A DNA stretch of 64,000 bases from Phycisphaerales bacterium (GCA_016710275.1 JADJXS010000001.1:3286001-3350000), one strand, 5' to 3'; shown: positions 8,102 through 16,480, counted from the first letter of the stretch. A program made the numbers and translations. The notes: generated by a model from the letters alone, not told the origin.

Positions 8102-8872
8102 ATGGATGTGGTAGTTGTCTTCATCGTTGCGGCGGTGCTGAGCGGCCTGTGGTCGGCCTGGCGGAGCCGCGGGAATGCCAGGACAGAGTTCGCGTCGAGC
8201 GCGACGTTGCGGGCGTACATGTCGCCGGCTGTCGCCCGACGCGAGGTCATCCGCTACCTGACTGCACGTGGCTGCACGCTTGTCAACAGCGTCGGAGAGT
8301 GCGACGGATTCCGCCGGGGCGAGGACGGTCTTCGGCGTCTGCGCGGCCCCGGCAGCTCGTTATGGCCTGCGGCGCCGGTCATCGTGGCGGCGGTGTGCTA
8401 CGAGAGCCAGGGACAGCTCGTGCTCCACATGCGGTTCAGCCTTGCTCCCTTCGTGTCCGTCTCGGCGTGCGGTACCCGGTACTTCGTGGAGCAAGCCGGG
8501 GCTGAGTTCGCCCAGGTGACGAGCTACCTGGAGCAGATTGCGAGCGAACGCGCACAGCGGCGCAGTGAGCATAAGCGCCGGCGTCGCCCGAACCATCGCT
8601 GGTATCCGGGCGACGAAGAGGGAGCGCGGGCGCAGGAAGCGCCTAGGTCGGCCGACCCGCTCGACGCCGATCTCGCCGTGCTCGGCCTGAAGCGCGGCGC
8701 GTCGTGTGACGAGGTGAAGCGGGCGTACCGCGAAGCCTGCCGCAAGTTCCACCCTGACCGGCTCAACGGACAGAACGTTGAGCCGCACCTCGTCGAGCTA
8801 GCGGTGCAGCGTTTCAAGGAAGTGACCGCGGCCTACCAGCGCCTGCGCGAGCGCATGGCGCAGCATGCCTGA
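8102..8872 (+). CDS. Membrane-anchored J-domain protein
   Basis: This is a 256-residue protein with an N-terminal transmembrane helix (residues 2-15, DVVVVFIVAAVLSGLW). The middle region of about 170 residues matches no family I recognise. A C-terminal J domain spans about 185-252 (DADLAVLGLKRGASCDEVKRAYREA, then the HPD tripeptide near 217). J domains recruit DnaK; the membrane tether would place that activity at the envelope, possibly at the element's secretion complex. An upstream in-frame start at 8075 exists, but GAAGGGAG sits before 8102. It is the last gene of the ParB-ATPase cluster. Confidence 0.75.
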   Translation: MDVVVVFIVAAVLSGLWSAWRSRGNARTEFASSATLRAYMSPAVARREVIRYLTARGCTLVNSVGECDGFRRGEDGLRRLRGPGSSLWPAAPVIVAAVCYESQGQLVLHMRFSLAPFVSVSACGTRYFVEQAGAEFAQVTSYLEQIASERAQRRSEHKRRRRPNHRWYPGDEEGARAQEAPRSADPLDADLAVLGLKRGASCDEVKRAYREACRKFHPDRLNGQNVEPHLVELAVQRFKEVTAAYQRLRERMAQHA

Positions 8873-8935
8873 CGGATGAGGAGCGGAGCGCTGCGTGTTA
8901 ACGCATGGTCCATCCCGGCTTGCCGCATTCGCGCG

Positions 8936-9087
8936 CTGCACGGAAAATGCAGTGCAGGGCGCATCCGGTCTTGAACCGGATCGTATAGTGATACGGGACG
9001 ATGCCGCCGTCCGGCGGTGGCTGGTCCGCGTGATCGCGGCACGGGCAGTGGAGCTCCACCGCGAGCGAAGCAACGGGTCGAATCCCG
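8936..9087. other. Run of seven short inverted repeats upstream of the recombinase
   Basis: Seven perfect hairpins follow one another: CTGCA/TGCAG (8936-8952), TCCGG/CCGGA with 7-base loop (8964-8980), CGTAT/ATACG (8982-8995), CCGCC/GGCGG (9004-9017), CCGCG/CGCGG (9026-9039), GTGGA/TCCAC (9048-9059) and CGGG/CCCG (9074-9087). GCATC at 8961 can pair with GATGC at 9000 and enclose two of them, while GCATC at 9087 offers a competing partner. On the minus strand the 8964-8980 arm has loop TTCAAGA, like a tRNA T-arm. It could be a recombinase-binding or attachment region, a structured RNA leader, or chance in a small minus-strand reading frame (8898-9176). Confidence 0.4.
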
Positions 9088-9108
9088 CATCGGGCGAAGG
9101 TGGCGAGA

Positions 9109-10722
9109 ATGGTCACGACACTGCGGCAATCGGGAAGGCACGGTCGAAACGGGCGGGGTAGCGGCGACAGCCGCAAGTACGACGCGCTCTACGCCCGCTA
9201 CTCCAGCCATGCCCAGGACGAAGGCACGAGCATCGCCGTGCAGATCGAGTCCTGCGAGCGGGCGGCGGGTAGGCCCCTCAAGCACTTCATCGACCAGGCG
9301 AAAACCGGCCGCACGACGGGCGGCCGGACGGAACTGCTCCGCCTCATGGAGGAAGCTGAAGCCGGCCGCATCAACCGGCTCTACGTCTACAAGTACGACC
9401 GGCTCGGCCGGGCGGCCGAGACGCACGTGCTCGTCGAGGATCTCGAACAGCACGGCGTCGAGGTCGTGAGTGTCACCGAAGGGACGAACGCCCTCGCACG
9501 CGGCGTGCAATTGGTCGTCGCTGCCGACTACAGCCGCGTGCTTGCCGAGCGTACCCGTGAAGGGCTCGTGCAGCGGCACAAGGAAGGCTGCTGGACGGGT
9601 GGGCCGCCACCCTACGGCTATCGCATCATTCAAACCGACGACGGCAAGAAGCGGCTCGCCATTCATGAAGAGGAAGCGGAAACAGTCCGCTTCGTGTTCC
9701 AGACCTACCTGGCGGAGTCGATCGGGCTCAAGGAAGTCGCTCGCCGTGTGCGGGAACGCGGCGTGCCGACGCGGCTTGGCGGGCCGTGGGGATTCGGAAC
9801 GATTCGCAGCATCCTGACCAACAGGATGCTGGTCGGCGAAGTGCGCTATCTGCGGCGGTGCTTCAAGCTAGACCGCGCCACGGGACACCGCGTGCCTCGA
9901 TGGACCGACGAGGACCGGCACGTCCTGAACCGCGACGAGTCGCTGAGAATCGTCGACAACGAGACGTTCGAGCGAGCACAGGCCCAGCTTGCCGCGAACC
10001 GGGTAGACCGCCCGCGCGAAGCGGCAGAAGTGCGGCCGTTCACCCGTCACCTGTTCTGCGCCGGCTGCGGCGGCGTCTACTACTCCCGCAAGAGCGCCAA
10101 CTCGAAGGGCGCCTACCGCTACTACGCCTGCGGCCGGCGGCAATCGCACGGGCCGGAGGCCTGCGACAACAAGGCGTCGGTGCGTGAGGACAAGCTCATG
10201 GCGCGCATTCAGGCGGCGATGAGCGCCGTGTTTGACGACATGGACGGCGTTCTGGACGAGGTCGCGGCGATGGCTGGCGAGGCGCTGGAAGCGAATCGCA
10301 CCGAGACGGCGCGTCTCAAAGGAGAGATTGCGGAAGCGGACAAGTTCGTCGCGAACCTGACACGGTTGCTGGTCGATCCCGACATCGAGGCCGGCGCGAA
10401 GAAGGCGGTCGCCCGGCAACTGGCCGAGCAGGAAGCCAAGCGGGAGGAACTGCGGAAGGCGCTGGAGGGAGTGACGGTGCAGGCCGCCATGGACATGGAC
10501 GACCTGATGGCCGACTGCCGGCAGGCGTTCCTGGAGGCGAAGGAGAACTTCGCCGGGCTGATGTCGCCGGCTCAGGTGAACCGGTTCGTCGCGGAGGTCA
10601 TCGGCCCGATGACCGTCCTGCCGGACGGCCGGGTCGTCCAAAAAGAAACCGCCGCAACCGGTGAAGTTGCGGCGGCCGGAATAGCGGGGGCAGGACTCGA
10701 ACCTGCGACCTCCGGGTTATGA
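9109..10722 (+). CDS. Large serine recombinase (integrase)
   Basis: Residues about 24-165 are a resolvase catalytic domain: ALYARYSSHAQDEGTSIAVQ carries the nucleophilic serine near position 32, and YKYDRLGRA carries the conserved arginines. A recombinase domain (PPPYGYRI... SILTNRMLVGEVRY) follows, then a zinc ribbon (CAGCGG, with later cysteines at CGRR and EACDN), then a coiled coil about 390-460. This is the architecture of large serine integrases. The start ATG follows AAGGTGG. The last ~28 residues (from KETAATGEV on) are encoded antisense to the tRNA terminator and the tRNA, and the TGA stop sits in the anticodon loop, so this tail was probably supplied by the integration site. Confidence 0.9.
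   Translation: MVTTLRQSGRHGRNGRGSGDSRKYDALYARYSSHAQDEGTSIAVQIESCERAAGRPLKHFIDQAKTGRTTGGRTELLRLMEEAEAGRINRLYVYKYDRLGRAAETHVLVEDLEQHGVEVVSVTEGTNALARGVQLVVAADYSRVLAERTREGLVQRHKEGCWTGGPPPYGYRIIQTDDGKKRLAIHEEEAETVRFVFQTYLAESIGLKEVARRVRERGVPTRLGGPWGFGTIRSILTNRMLVGEVRYLRRCFKLDRATGHRVPRWTDEDRHVLNRDESLRIVDNETFERAQAQLAANRVDRPREAAEVRPFTRHLFCAGCGGVYYSRKSANSKGAYRYYACGRRQSHGPEACDNKASVREDKLMARIQAAMSAVFDDMDGVLDEVAAMAGEALEANRTETARLKGEIAEADKFVANLTRLLVDPDIEAGAKKAVARQLAEQEAKREELRKALEGVTVQAAMDMDDLMADCRQAFLEAKENFAGLMSPAQVNRFVAEVIGPMTVLPDGRVVQKETAATGEVAAAGIAGAGLEPATSGL
10641..10675 (-). terminator. Rho-independent terminator of the initiator tRNA gene
   Basis: On the minus strand, immediately after the tRNA, a 10-bp stem (CCGCCGCAAC pairing with GTTGCGGCGG) with a 7-base loop is followed by TTTCTTTTT. 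This is a canonical intrinsic terminator. It lies wholly inside the 3' end of the recombinase gene on the other strand. Confidence 0.8.
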
Positions 10723-10754
10723 GCCCGACGAGCTGCCAACTGCTCTACCCCGCA
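10682..10754 (-). tRNA. Initiator tRNA-Met (anticodon CAT)
   Basis: Read on the minus strand, the sequence folds as a full cloverleaf: acceptor GCGGGG/CCCCGC, D-arm GAGC/GCTC, anticodon loop CTCATAA closed by CGGG/CCCG, and T-arm GCAGG TTCGAGT CCTGC. Two initiator hallmarks are present: an unpaired first position (T1 opposite T72) and the three consecutive G-C pairs in the anticodon stem. No CCA is encoded. It is followed by its own terminator, and its 3' half is overlapped by the recombinase gene. Confidence 0.93.
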
Positions 10755-11456
10755 GCAGTGTCGGGAGTGTATCCGCCCGGCCGCCCAAGTCAACCCGCGA
10801 ATCGACCATTCACGCTCGGACCGTTCGACCAGCTTTTAATCCGTCAATCGGCGGGTGCGCGATGCATTGAACAAGCAGCCGTCACCAGCCGTTCACGGCC
10901 GACTGACCATGCCAACCGCCGATTGATCGAACCGTCCCCCCTCCGCTGACTGACTACGTCATCCGCCAGCCGAGCGAATGGACCATTCGCCGCCGCGTGA
11001 ACATGTCATTCCCCGGCCGATCGAGCAGTTCTCTCGCCGCCGACCGATCGAACAGCCCCCCTCCGCTGACTGACTACGTCATCCGACGGCCGATTGAAGG
11101 GACCATTCGCCGCTGCGTGAACATGTCATCCCCCGGCCGACCACGTCAACCGCCGAATGACCACGTCAACCGCCGACCGACCCCGTGAACCGCCGGCCAA
11201 TCACACAAGCCGTCCGCGACGCTCACCGCGTCAACCGCCCTACCAATGCCCAGGTGCGCTGTCCGAAACTGCCGGCGGGCCGATGAGCGTTTGCCCATCG
11301 ACCCGCCGGGTGATTGCTTCACTCTTCTTCGCGACTCAAGTCGCTCGATCCTCACCCGCTCCATGACGGATGGAGACCTGCCCTCTCATCGCCCGACCCT
11401 CACCCGCTCAACCGCGGATGAAGACCGGCTCTCACAACGCCTGCTCCTCGCTCAAC
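10755..11456. repeat. Repeat-rich non-coding region with a 120-bp tandem duplication
   Basis: No gene is visible here. Two copies of a 120-bp unit start at about 10,921 and 11,041, sharing CCCCCCTCCGCTGACTGACT, CATTCGCCGC and GTGAACATGTCAT blocks. Short units of the type CACGTCAACCGCCGA(A/C)(T/C)G repeat at about 11,150-11,200. From 11,350 to 11,456 the phrase CCCTCACCCGCTC(A/C)A recurs. The region separates the tRNA junction from the end of a large secreted-protein gene, and looks like decayed intergenic repeat sequence. Confidence 0.6.
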
Positions 11457-11482
11457 CCTCACCCGCCCAATGGCGGGTGAGG
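11457..11482 (-). terminator. Hairpin downstream of the large secreted-protein gene
   Basis: A perfect 11-bp stem (CCTCACCCGCC with GGCGGGTGAGG) around a 4-base loop lies 31 bases after the stop of the minus-strand gene ending at 11513. There is no T-run, so it is a terminator-like or 3'-protecting hairpin rather than a canonical intrinsic terminator. Confidence 0.5.
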
Positions 11483-11512
11483 ATCGTCCGTGAAGCGGCA
11501 CAGATCGCCCGC

Positions 11513-14500
11513 TTACGGAGCCGGGCACGGGTCGCCGGAGGCCGGCAGGTCCACGATGCACGCCACGAACGGGTCGATGTCGAAGTTGTTGAACAAGCTG
11601 TTGCGATTGATGTCGCCCCAGCAGCTTCGAATATTCCAGCACTGCTGCGTACCGCCGAGATTCAGGTACGACACCGGCGCCAGCGTGTCCGAGTTGTTCA
11701 CCACACCGATGACGAAGCCGTCGATGTCGAAGTTGTTAACAACACCGTCGCAATTCGCATCGCCGACCAGGCAGATCGCCGTGCACAGATTCGGCGTGCA
11801 GTTCGTCCCGGCGCCCTGCGGCATCCCGAGCAGCCCGATGCACGCGGCCGGCGTGAGCATGTCGCAACTGCCGTTGCGGAAGCAGCAGGCCTGAATCGGC
11901 GCTGCGACCACGCCATTGGCGACGTCCACGCCGTTGAAGGACGAGTCCGCGCCCGCGGGCACGACGTAGTAATCCACCGAGCTGTTATCAGTCAGCGCGG
12001 CGATGTCCGCGGCGTCGATGTCGTTGTCGCTGTCCGTGTCGAGGTTCAACACGTCGACGTACACCTTCGGCTGCGGCGCCGTGCTGCCGCCGAACTGAGC
12101 GATGTACAGCCGGCGATCCGAGCCGAGCGCGATCTCGCGGCTGGTCTGCAGCGAGTTATCCAGGATCACGGTCTTGATCACGCGCGAGCCGGGCGGCAGC
12201 GTGAGATCGAGGACGTAAAGCGTGGACTGCGAATTCGGCGTCTGAAGCGTGCTGAAGGACGACTGCATGTAGAACACATACGGCGCGATCGCCGGGTTGT
12301 ATTCCACATCCGTCACCTGGCCGACCGTACCACGCGCCGGGAAGAACTCCAGGTCGGTGATGGAACCGCCGGTCGTGACGTTGACCAGTGAGTTCTGGCT
12401 CGGATCGCCCGGATTCTGTGCGGCGACCAGCACGTTGCTGTCGTCATACCAGGCCGTGCCCTGCGAGATATTCGCCTGGCCGACGGTCGTTACCGAGAGG
12501 TTCGCCGATGCGCTGGCGCCCGTCCCCGTACCCGGGTTTGCACCCGCGCTGTAGTTCAGGATGTAGAGCGTGCCGTTGCTCTGGCCCATCAGTGCGACCA
12601 GGTTATTCGACGGATTCACCGAGACGCCCACCGTGCGGGCGCAGTCGGTGCCCTCGAAGCCGTTGACGCGGAAGAGCAGTTCCGCACGATCCGAGCCATC
12701 GGTCGCGAGGTTCCACAGCTCGCCGCCGTCATCCGGCGCTCCGCCGCAGGCGTCGCCGAAGTCGGCGCCCAGCAGGTTGCCGTCCGGGGAGTGGCCCAGA
12801 CCGCCGCCGGTGTTATCGAACTCCACCGACTGCATGAACCGCGCCGACCAGCGGCCGATCGCCGAACCGCTGCGCACATGGTGCACCGAGCCGCCGACCG
12901 AGCTGTTGCTGCCCCACGCCAGGTCCAGCGCCTGAACCGGCCCAGCAGCCGGATTCGGGCAACTGCCCGGGCAGGTGGTGTTGTTGCCGAGGTAGGTCGC
13001 GCCGGCCGCGTAGCAGTCGGCCTCTTCGTCAATCGTGCAGGCGCCGGCCAGGCAGCAGGCCCCGGTCGGCAGGACGCACGGATTCGGCGAGCAGCCGGTG
13101 CCCAGGCCCTGGAAGACGCCGCCCAGCGTGGTGCAATCGCCGCTGGTGACGTCCGCCGTGCAAGCGACGCCGACGCAGCATGCGCCGGTGGTCGGGCAAG
13201 TCGGGCCGGTCAGATCGGACGCGAAGCGAACGAGCAGCTCATAGCCGCCATCGCGCGGATCGGTCGTGTCGAACTGCGAGAAGATGCCGATGATGTCCAC
13301 CGGATCCGTCGGGATCGCGACGCCGACGATGTCGAGCGCCGTCGTCGAGACGCGGACGTTGACCTGGCCCGCGCCGGTGTTCACCTGGTAGGTGGTCGCC
13401 CCGGCGAAAACGCCGGTCTGCACGAACGTTGCGCAGTTGAGGCGAACCAGCCGGCTCTCCTCGAACTCCGCATTGGCAGCGCCCTCCTGGAAGTCCGCGC
13501 CTGTCACCACGTCCGGCGTCGGAGCGGTGTCTGCCGTGACACTGATCAGAACAAACGGCGCCTGGAGCTGGAACAGGCCGTTGAAGGTGCCCGTCGTGCC
13601 TTCGATCGTGATGCGGTCGCCGACCGCGGCCAACGCCAGCAGCGGATCGATCACCGCATTCGTGCCGAAGATCGTGATGCCGCCGGTGGCGTCCTGTGCG
13701 TGGAAGTGCTTGTTGGCCGTGCTGGCGATCAGGTCGGTCGTGCTGGAAATGACCAGGTCGCACAGCTTGACGCGCGTGCCGATGGCCAGCGCCTCCGAGT
13801 CTGCGATCGTGTCGCAGGGCAGGCAGGGGTTCGGGCTGCACGTCGAGCCGTTGCCCTGGTAGGTGCCGCCGCCCGTGGAGCACACCGCCGCGGTGACGAC
13901 CGAACAGGTGCGGCCGTTGCAGCAGGCCCCGGTCGGATCCGGCGGGCAGTTCGGGCTGGGGTCGGTGAAGTCCGCCAGCGTGCGCGGCAACAACTGGTAG
14001 CCGCCGTCGCGCGGGTCGGTTGTGTCGTTCTGCGAGAAGACGCCGATGATGTCCACCGGGCCGGTCGGAATCGGAGTGCCGACGATGTCCTGATCGGTGC
14101 GCGAGATGCGGACCACGATCGGATCACCGTTGGAGTCCGTCGCGTTGAAGTTGGCCGAACCGGTGAAGTTGCCGCCGGTGGTGAACGTCACGCAGTTGAC
14201 GCGGACGATCTCGCTTTCGAAGGACTCACCCGGGCCGCCATCCTCAAAGTCTGCGCCGGTAACGAGCTGCGCCGCGGGAATGCCCGGGGTGTCCACAAAG
14301 GTCACCGGGCCGAACGGCGCGACCATCTGCGACAGGCCGTTGTTGATGCCGGTCGTGCCCTCGATGTCGATGCGATCGCCGGCGCTGCGGCCCAGCAGAA
14401 TGCCGTCGATGACGGCGTTGGTGCCGAACACCGTGATACCGCCGGTGTTATCCTGCAGCGTGAAGCTCTTGCTGGTGCCCGAGTTGATGAAATCCTCAGT

Positions 14501-15448
14501 CGAGGCGATCACCACGTTGCACAGCTTCACGAAAGTGCCCGGCGCCGCTGCGCGGGCCGTCGCGATGTCGATGCAGCTCACGCAGGGGTTCGGCGTGCAG
14601 GTCGAGCCATTGCCCTGGTAGGTGCCGCCGCCCGTCGTGCAATCCTGGTTCGTCTTGATGGTGCAGACGCCGCCGTTGCAGCAGGCGCCGGTCGGGAAGC
14701 CGCAGGCGTTCGCCGCGCAGCTCGCACCGTCGCCGAGATAGCTCAACCCCGCCCCGACGCACGCCGCCGCCGTCGTCAGCGAGCATGTGTTGGTGTTCGA
14801 GTCGCAGCAGGCGCCCGTCGGGTCGCCGCCGCACGGGTTCAGCGTCGAAGCGGAATTGCGCGGCGTGGGCGTGCCCTGCGAGAAATCCGCGCCGTTGTCA
14901 TCCGTGTCCGTACAGCCGTCGTCATTGCGGATGTTCGCCGTCGTGTTGCCGCTGATCGTCGGAGTCGTCGTCCCCTCGGAGCAGTTGGCCGTCGCGCCGA
15001 AGCCGAGATAGTCGATGATCGGCGCGGCGATCGGGCAGCCGTTGCCGGTCAACGCCGTCGTGCTGTCCACCAGCGCGACCTTGCCCGCGCTCGCCGACAG
15101 GTTGATGCTGCTCGACCCGTCCACGGTGGGAAGCGCAGCGCCGTTCGCGCCGGTCGCACCGCCGACCAGGAAATACTGGCCGGGCTGGAGCGAAAAGCTG
15201 GGAAAGTCGAACTTCGACCAGGACGTGCCAGTGGCCGATGCATACTGCACCGACTTGCCGGACAGCTCGATCGCCGATGCGCCGCGATTGAAAATCTCGA
15301 TGAAGTCACGGTTGTACGTCGCGCCCGTGTTTCCGCCGCCGCCATACACCTGGCTGATCACCAGGTCCGATGCCGCCAGGGCTGTGCCGCCAAAGGCGGC
15401 CAGTGCTGCTGTCATGCAACAGCGTGCAAACTTCGACCCGATACCCAT
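11513..15448 (-). CDS. Large secreted lamin-tail protein with Cys modules and dockerin-like C-terminus
   Basis: This is a 1,311-residue exported protein. A signal peptide (residues 1-25, CCMTAALAAFGGTALAA) is followed by a lamin-tail domain (about 26-200: DLVISQVYGGGG, DFIEIFNRG, PGQYFLVGG). Cys-rich modules of the pattern TGACC..G.C, GGTYQGNGS.C.PNPC occur about six times. Two ~190-residue repeats (about 285-470 and 505-700) each contain TGGI.IFGTNAVID and may be OB-like. A region resembling a beta-propeller (about 830-1190) follows, and last come two Ca-binding dockerin-like motifs (GDANCDGVVNNFDIDGFV and GDINRNSLFNNFDIDPFV). The start at 15448 follows GAGGAG. It probably sits on or outside the cell surface; the substrate is unknown. 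Confidence 0.8.
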   Translation of the reverse strand: MGIGSKFARCCMTAALAAFGGTALAASDLVISQVYGGGGNTGATYNRDFIEIFNRGASAIELSGKSVQYASATGTSWSKFDFPSFSLQPGQYFLVGGATGANGAALPTVDGSSSINLSASAGKVALVDSTTALTGNGCPIAAPIIDYLGFGATANCSEGTTTPTISGNTTANIRNDDGCTDTDDNGADFSQGTPTPRNSASTLNPCGGDPTGACCDSNTNTCSLTTAAACVGAGLSYLGDGASCAANACGFPTGACCNGGVCTIKTNQDCTTGGGTYQGNGSTCTPNPCVSCIDIATARAAAPGTFVKLCNVVIASTEDFINSGTSKSFTLQDNTGGITVFGTNAVIDGILLGRSAGDRIDIEGTTGINNGLSQMVAPFGPVTFVDTPGIPAAQLVTGADFEDGGPGESFESEIVRVNCVTFTTGGNFTGSANFNATDSNGDPIVVRISRTDQDIVGTPIPTGPVDIIGVFSQNDTTDPRDGGYQLLPRTLADFTDPSPNCPPDPTGACCNGRTCSVVTAAVCSTGGGTYQGNGSTCSPNPCLPCDTIADSEALAIGTRVKLCDLVISSTTDLIASTANKHFHAQDATGGITIFGTNAVIDPLLALAAVGDRITIEGTTGTFNGLFQLQAPFVLISVTADTAPTPDVVTGADFQEGAANAEFEESRLVRLNCATFVQTGVFAGATTYQVNTGAGQVNVRVSTTALDIVGVAIPTDPVDIIGIFSQFDTTDPRDGGYELLVRFASDLTGPTCPTTGACCVGVACTADVTSGDCTTLGGVFQGLGTGCSPNPCVLPTGACCLAGACTIDEEADCYAAGATYLGNNTTCPGSCPNPAAGPVQALDLAWGSNSSVGGSVHHVRSGSAIGRWSARFMQSVEFDNTGGGLGHSPDGNLLGADFGDACGGAPDDGGELWNLATDGSDRAELLFRVNGFEGTDCARTVGVSVNPSNNLVALMGQSNGTLYILNYSAGANPGTGTGASASANLSVTTVGQANISQGTAWYDDSNVLVAAQNPGDPSQNSLVNVTTGGSITDLEFFPARGTVGQVTDVEYNPAIAPYVFYMQSSFSTLQTPNSQSTLYVLDLTLPPGSRVIKTVILDNSLQTSREIALGSDRRLYIAQFGGSTAPQPKVYVDVLNLDTDSDNDIDAADIAALTDNSSVDYYVVPAGADSSFNGVDVANGVVAAPIQACCFRNGSCDMLTPAACIGLLGMPQGAGTNCTPNLCTAICLVGDANCDGVVNNFDIDGFVIGVVNNSDTLAPVSYLNLGGTQQCWNIRSCWGDINRNSLFNNFDIDPFVACIVDLPASGDPCPAP

Positions 15449-15693
15449 GTCTGCTCCTCGAGTTTGGGGGTCAGCCGTTCTACAGCGTTCCACTCGAAAT
15501 CGACTCGCGCGGCGAACGCGCCGCGAATTCCGCAAACGCACAACGCCGCCACGCGACGTCGGCGATTCGCTTTCCAAGACGGGTGCTGCCTCTTTCCGAC
15601 CTTCCGGACGCTGACTCTACCGCTCCAGCGCAAAGATCATGTTAAGGTAATGCGGATTCCCTCCCAACCCAAGGATGAATTGTTGTGCAAACG

Positions 15694-15716
15694 CAAAAAC
15701 CGCCGGCCTGGGCCGA
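15694..15716 (-). terminator. Intrinsic terminator after truB
   Basis: On the minus strand, a CGGCC/GGCCG stem with a 2-base loop is followed by GCGGTTTTTGCGTTT about 20 bases after the truB stop. The rest of the 285-base gap before the secreted-protein gene holds no gene and must contain that gene's promoter. Confidence 0.5.
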
Positions 15717-15733
15717 TTCACCCGCAACCCCAA

Positions 15734-16480
15734 TCACCGCAAGCTGTTATTGCCGCTGGCGGTCGGATCGGGCATCATTTCCATGACGGTTTGAACTGAC
15801 TGCAACGCGGTTTGGGGCTGCTCAAGCAGGCTCAGCCGCTCCAGGGTCCAGCCCCCGCTTGCGTCGAACGGCCCGACGAACGTCCGCGTCAGGGCCGTGA
15901 TACACCCGCCGCAGCCGAGCTTCCCCCCCAAGTCGCGAGCCATCGCACGGATATACGTCCCCCGCCCGCATTCGACGCGTATCCGCGCCACCGGCCAGTC
16001 ATAGGCGATCAAATCCGCCGAATAAACCTGCACCGTGCGGGCTGATAATTCCGGCGGCTGACCGCTGCGCGCGAGCTTGTACGCCGGCACACCACCAATC
16101 TTCAACGCCGAAACGGCCGGCGGAACCTGCTGAATGGCGCCGACCAGCGTCGCAAGCGCCTCTCGCACGGCCGCTGCGGTCGGAACCTGAGCACAAGAAA
16201 CCGCTACCAGCGGAGAATCCGCGTCGAGGCTATCGCTCGTCACGTCGAGACGGATGGTCGCCTCATACCCCTTGCGCAGGTTCATCAACCGTTCGACCAG
16301 CCGCGTCGCCCGCCCGAAGCACAGCAGCAACACCCCGTCGGCCAGCGGATCGAGCGTACCCGCATGACCGCTCCTCTTCTCCCGCACAATGCGCCGGACC
16401 GCGTACAGCGCCTTGGCGCTGGTAATGCCGATCGGCTTGTGGAAGTTAAGCACCCCCTCGATACGCCCGGGTTCGGACAT
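15734..16480 (-). CDS. truB: tRNA pseudouridine(55) synthase
   Basis: This 248-residue enzyme forms pseudouridine at position 55 in the T-loop of tRNAs. Family motifs are in order: GVLNFHKPIGITSAKAL at the N-terminus, the catalytic block SGHAGTLDPLADGVL with the nucleophilic Asp (about residue 45), KGYEATI, VPPAVSALKIGGVPAYKLAR, and VECGRGTYIRAMARDLG. It is somewhat shorter than the E. coli enzyme because the C-terminal PUA-type extension is reduced. The ATG at 16480 directly precedes the conserved N-terminal strand. It is transcribed divergently from the DUF192 lipoprotein gene. Confidence 0.93.
   Translation of the reverse strand: MSEPGRIEGVLNFHKPIGITSAKALYAVRRIVREKRSGHAGTLDPLADGVLLLCFGRATRLVERLMNLRKGYEATIRLDVTSDSLDADSPLVAVSCAQVPTAAAVREALATLVGAIQQVPPAVSALKIGGVPAYKLARSGQPPELSARTVQVYSADLIAYDWPVARIRVECGRGTYIRAMARDLGGKLGCGGCITALTRTFVGPFDASGGWTLERLSLLEQPQTALQSVQTVMEMMPDPTASGNNSLR

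Larger units (their letters stand above)
1..10754. mobile_element. Putative integrative element, right end at initiator tRNA-Met
   Basis: This stretch has the gene content of an integrated mobile element. It holds a large serine recombinase at its right edge, a VirD4/TraG-like ATPase, a ParB-like protein, a J-domain protein, duplicated and decayed small genes, and many short hypotheticals. The recombinase lies on the 3' side of an initiator tRNA-Met gene and overlaps it, which is the usual geometry for tRNA-targeted integration. The left boundary is outside the window, and I saw no second copy of the tRNA 3' end inside it. No relaxase, VirB4 or other mating-pore gene is visible, so calling it conjugative would be inference. 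The right boundary is placed at the tRNA 5' end; the true crossover must lie inside or next to the tRNA. Confidence 0.6.

Noticed and set aside
8961..9091. Possible complete tRNA gene
   Set aside because: T-arm-like loops are present, but no D-arm, 7-bp acceptor and 7-base anticodon loop fit together on either strand.
8898..9176. Minus-strand 92-residue frame with CALHC and EC motifs
   Set aside because: It overlaps the recombinase start and the hairpin run, and no family was recognised. It is kept only as an alternative reading of that region.
10921..11160. Possible CRISPR array
   Set aside because: The repeat unit is 120 bp, with only two diverged copies and no spacer structure; no cas genes are present.
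12791..15799. Plus-strand open frame of 1,002 codons
   Set aside because: It lies opposite the lamin-tail secreted protein, has Arg/Ala/Val-rich composition, no motif and no start context.
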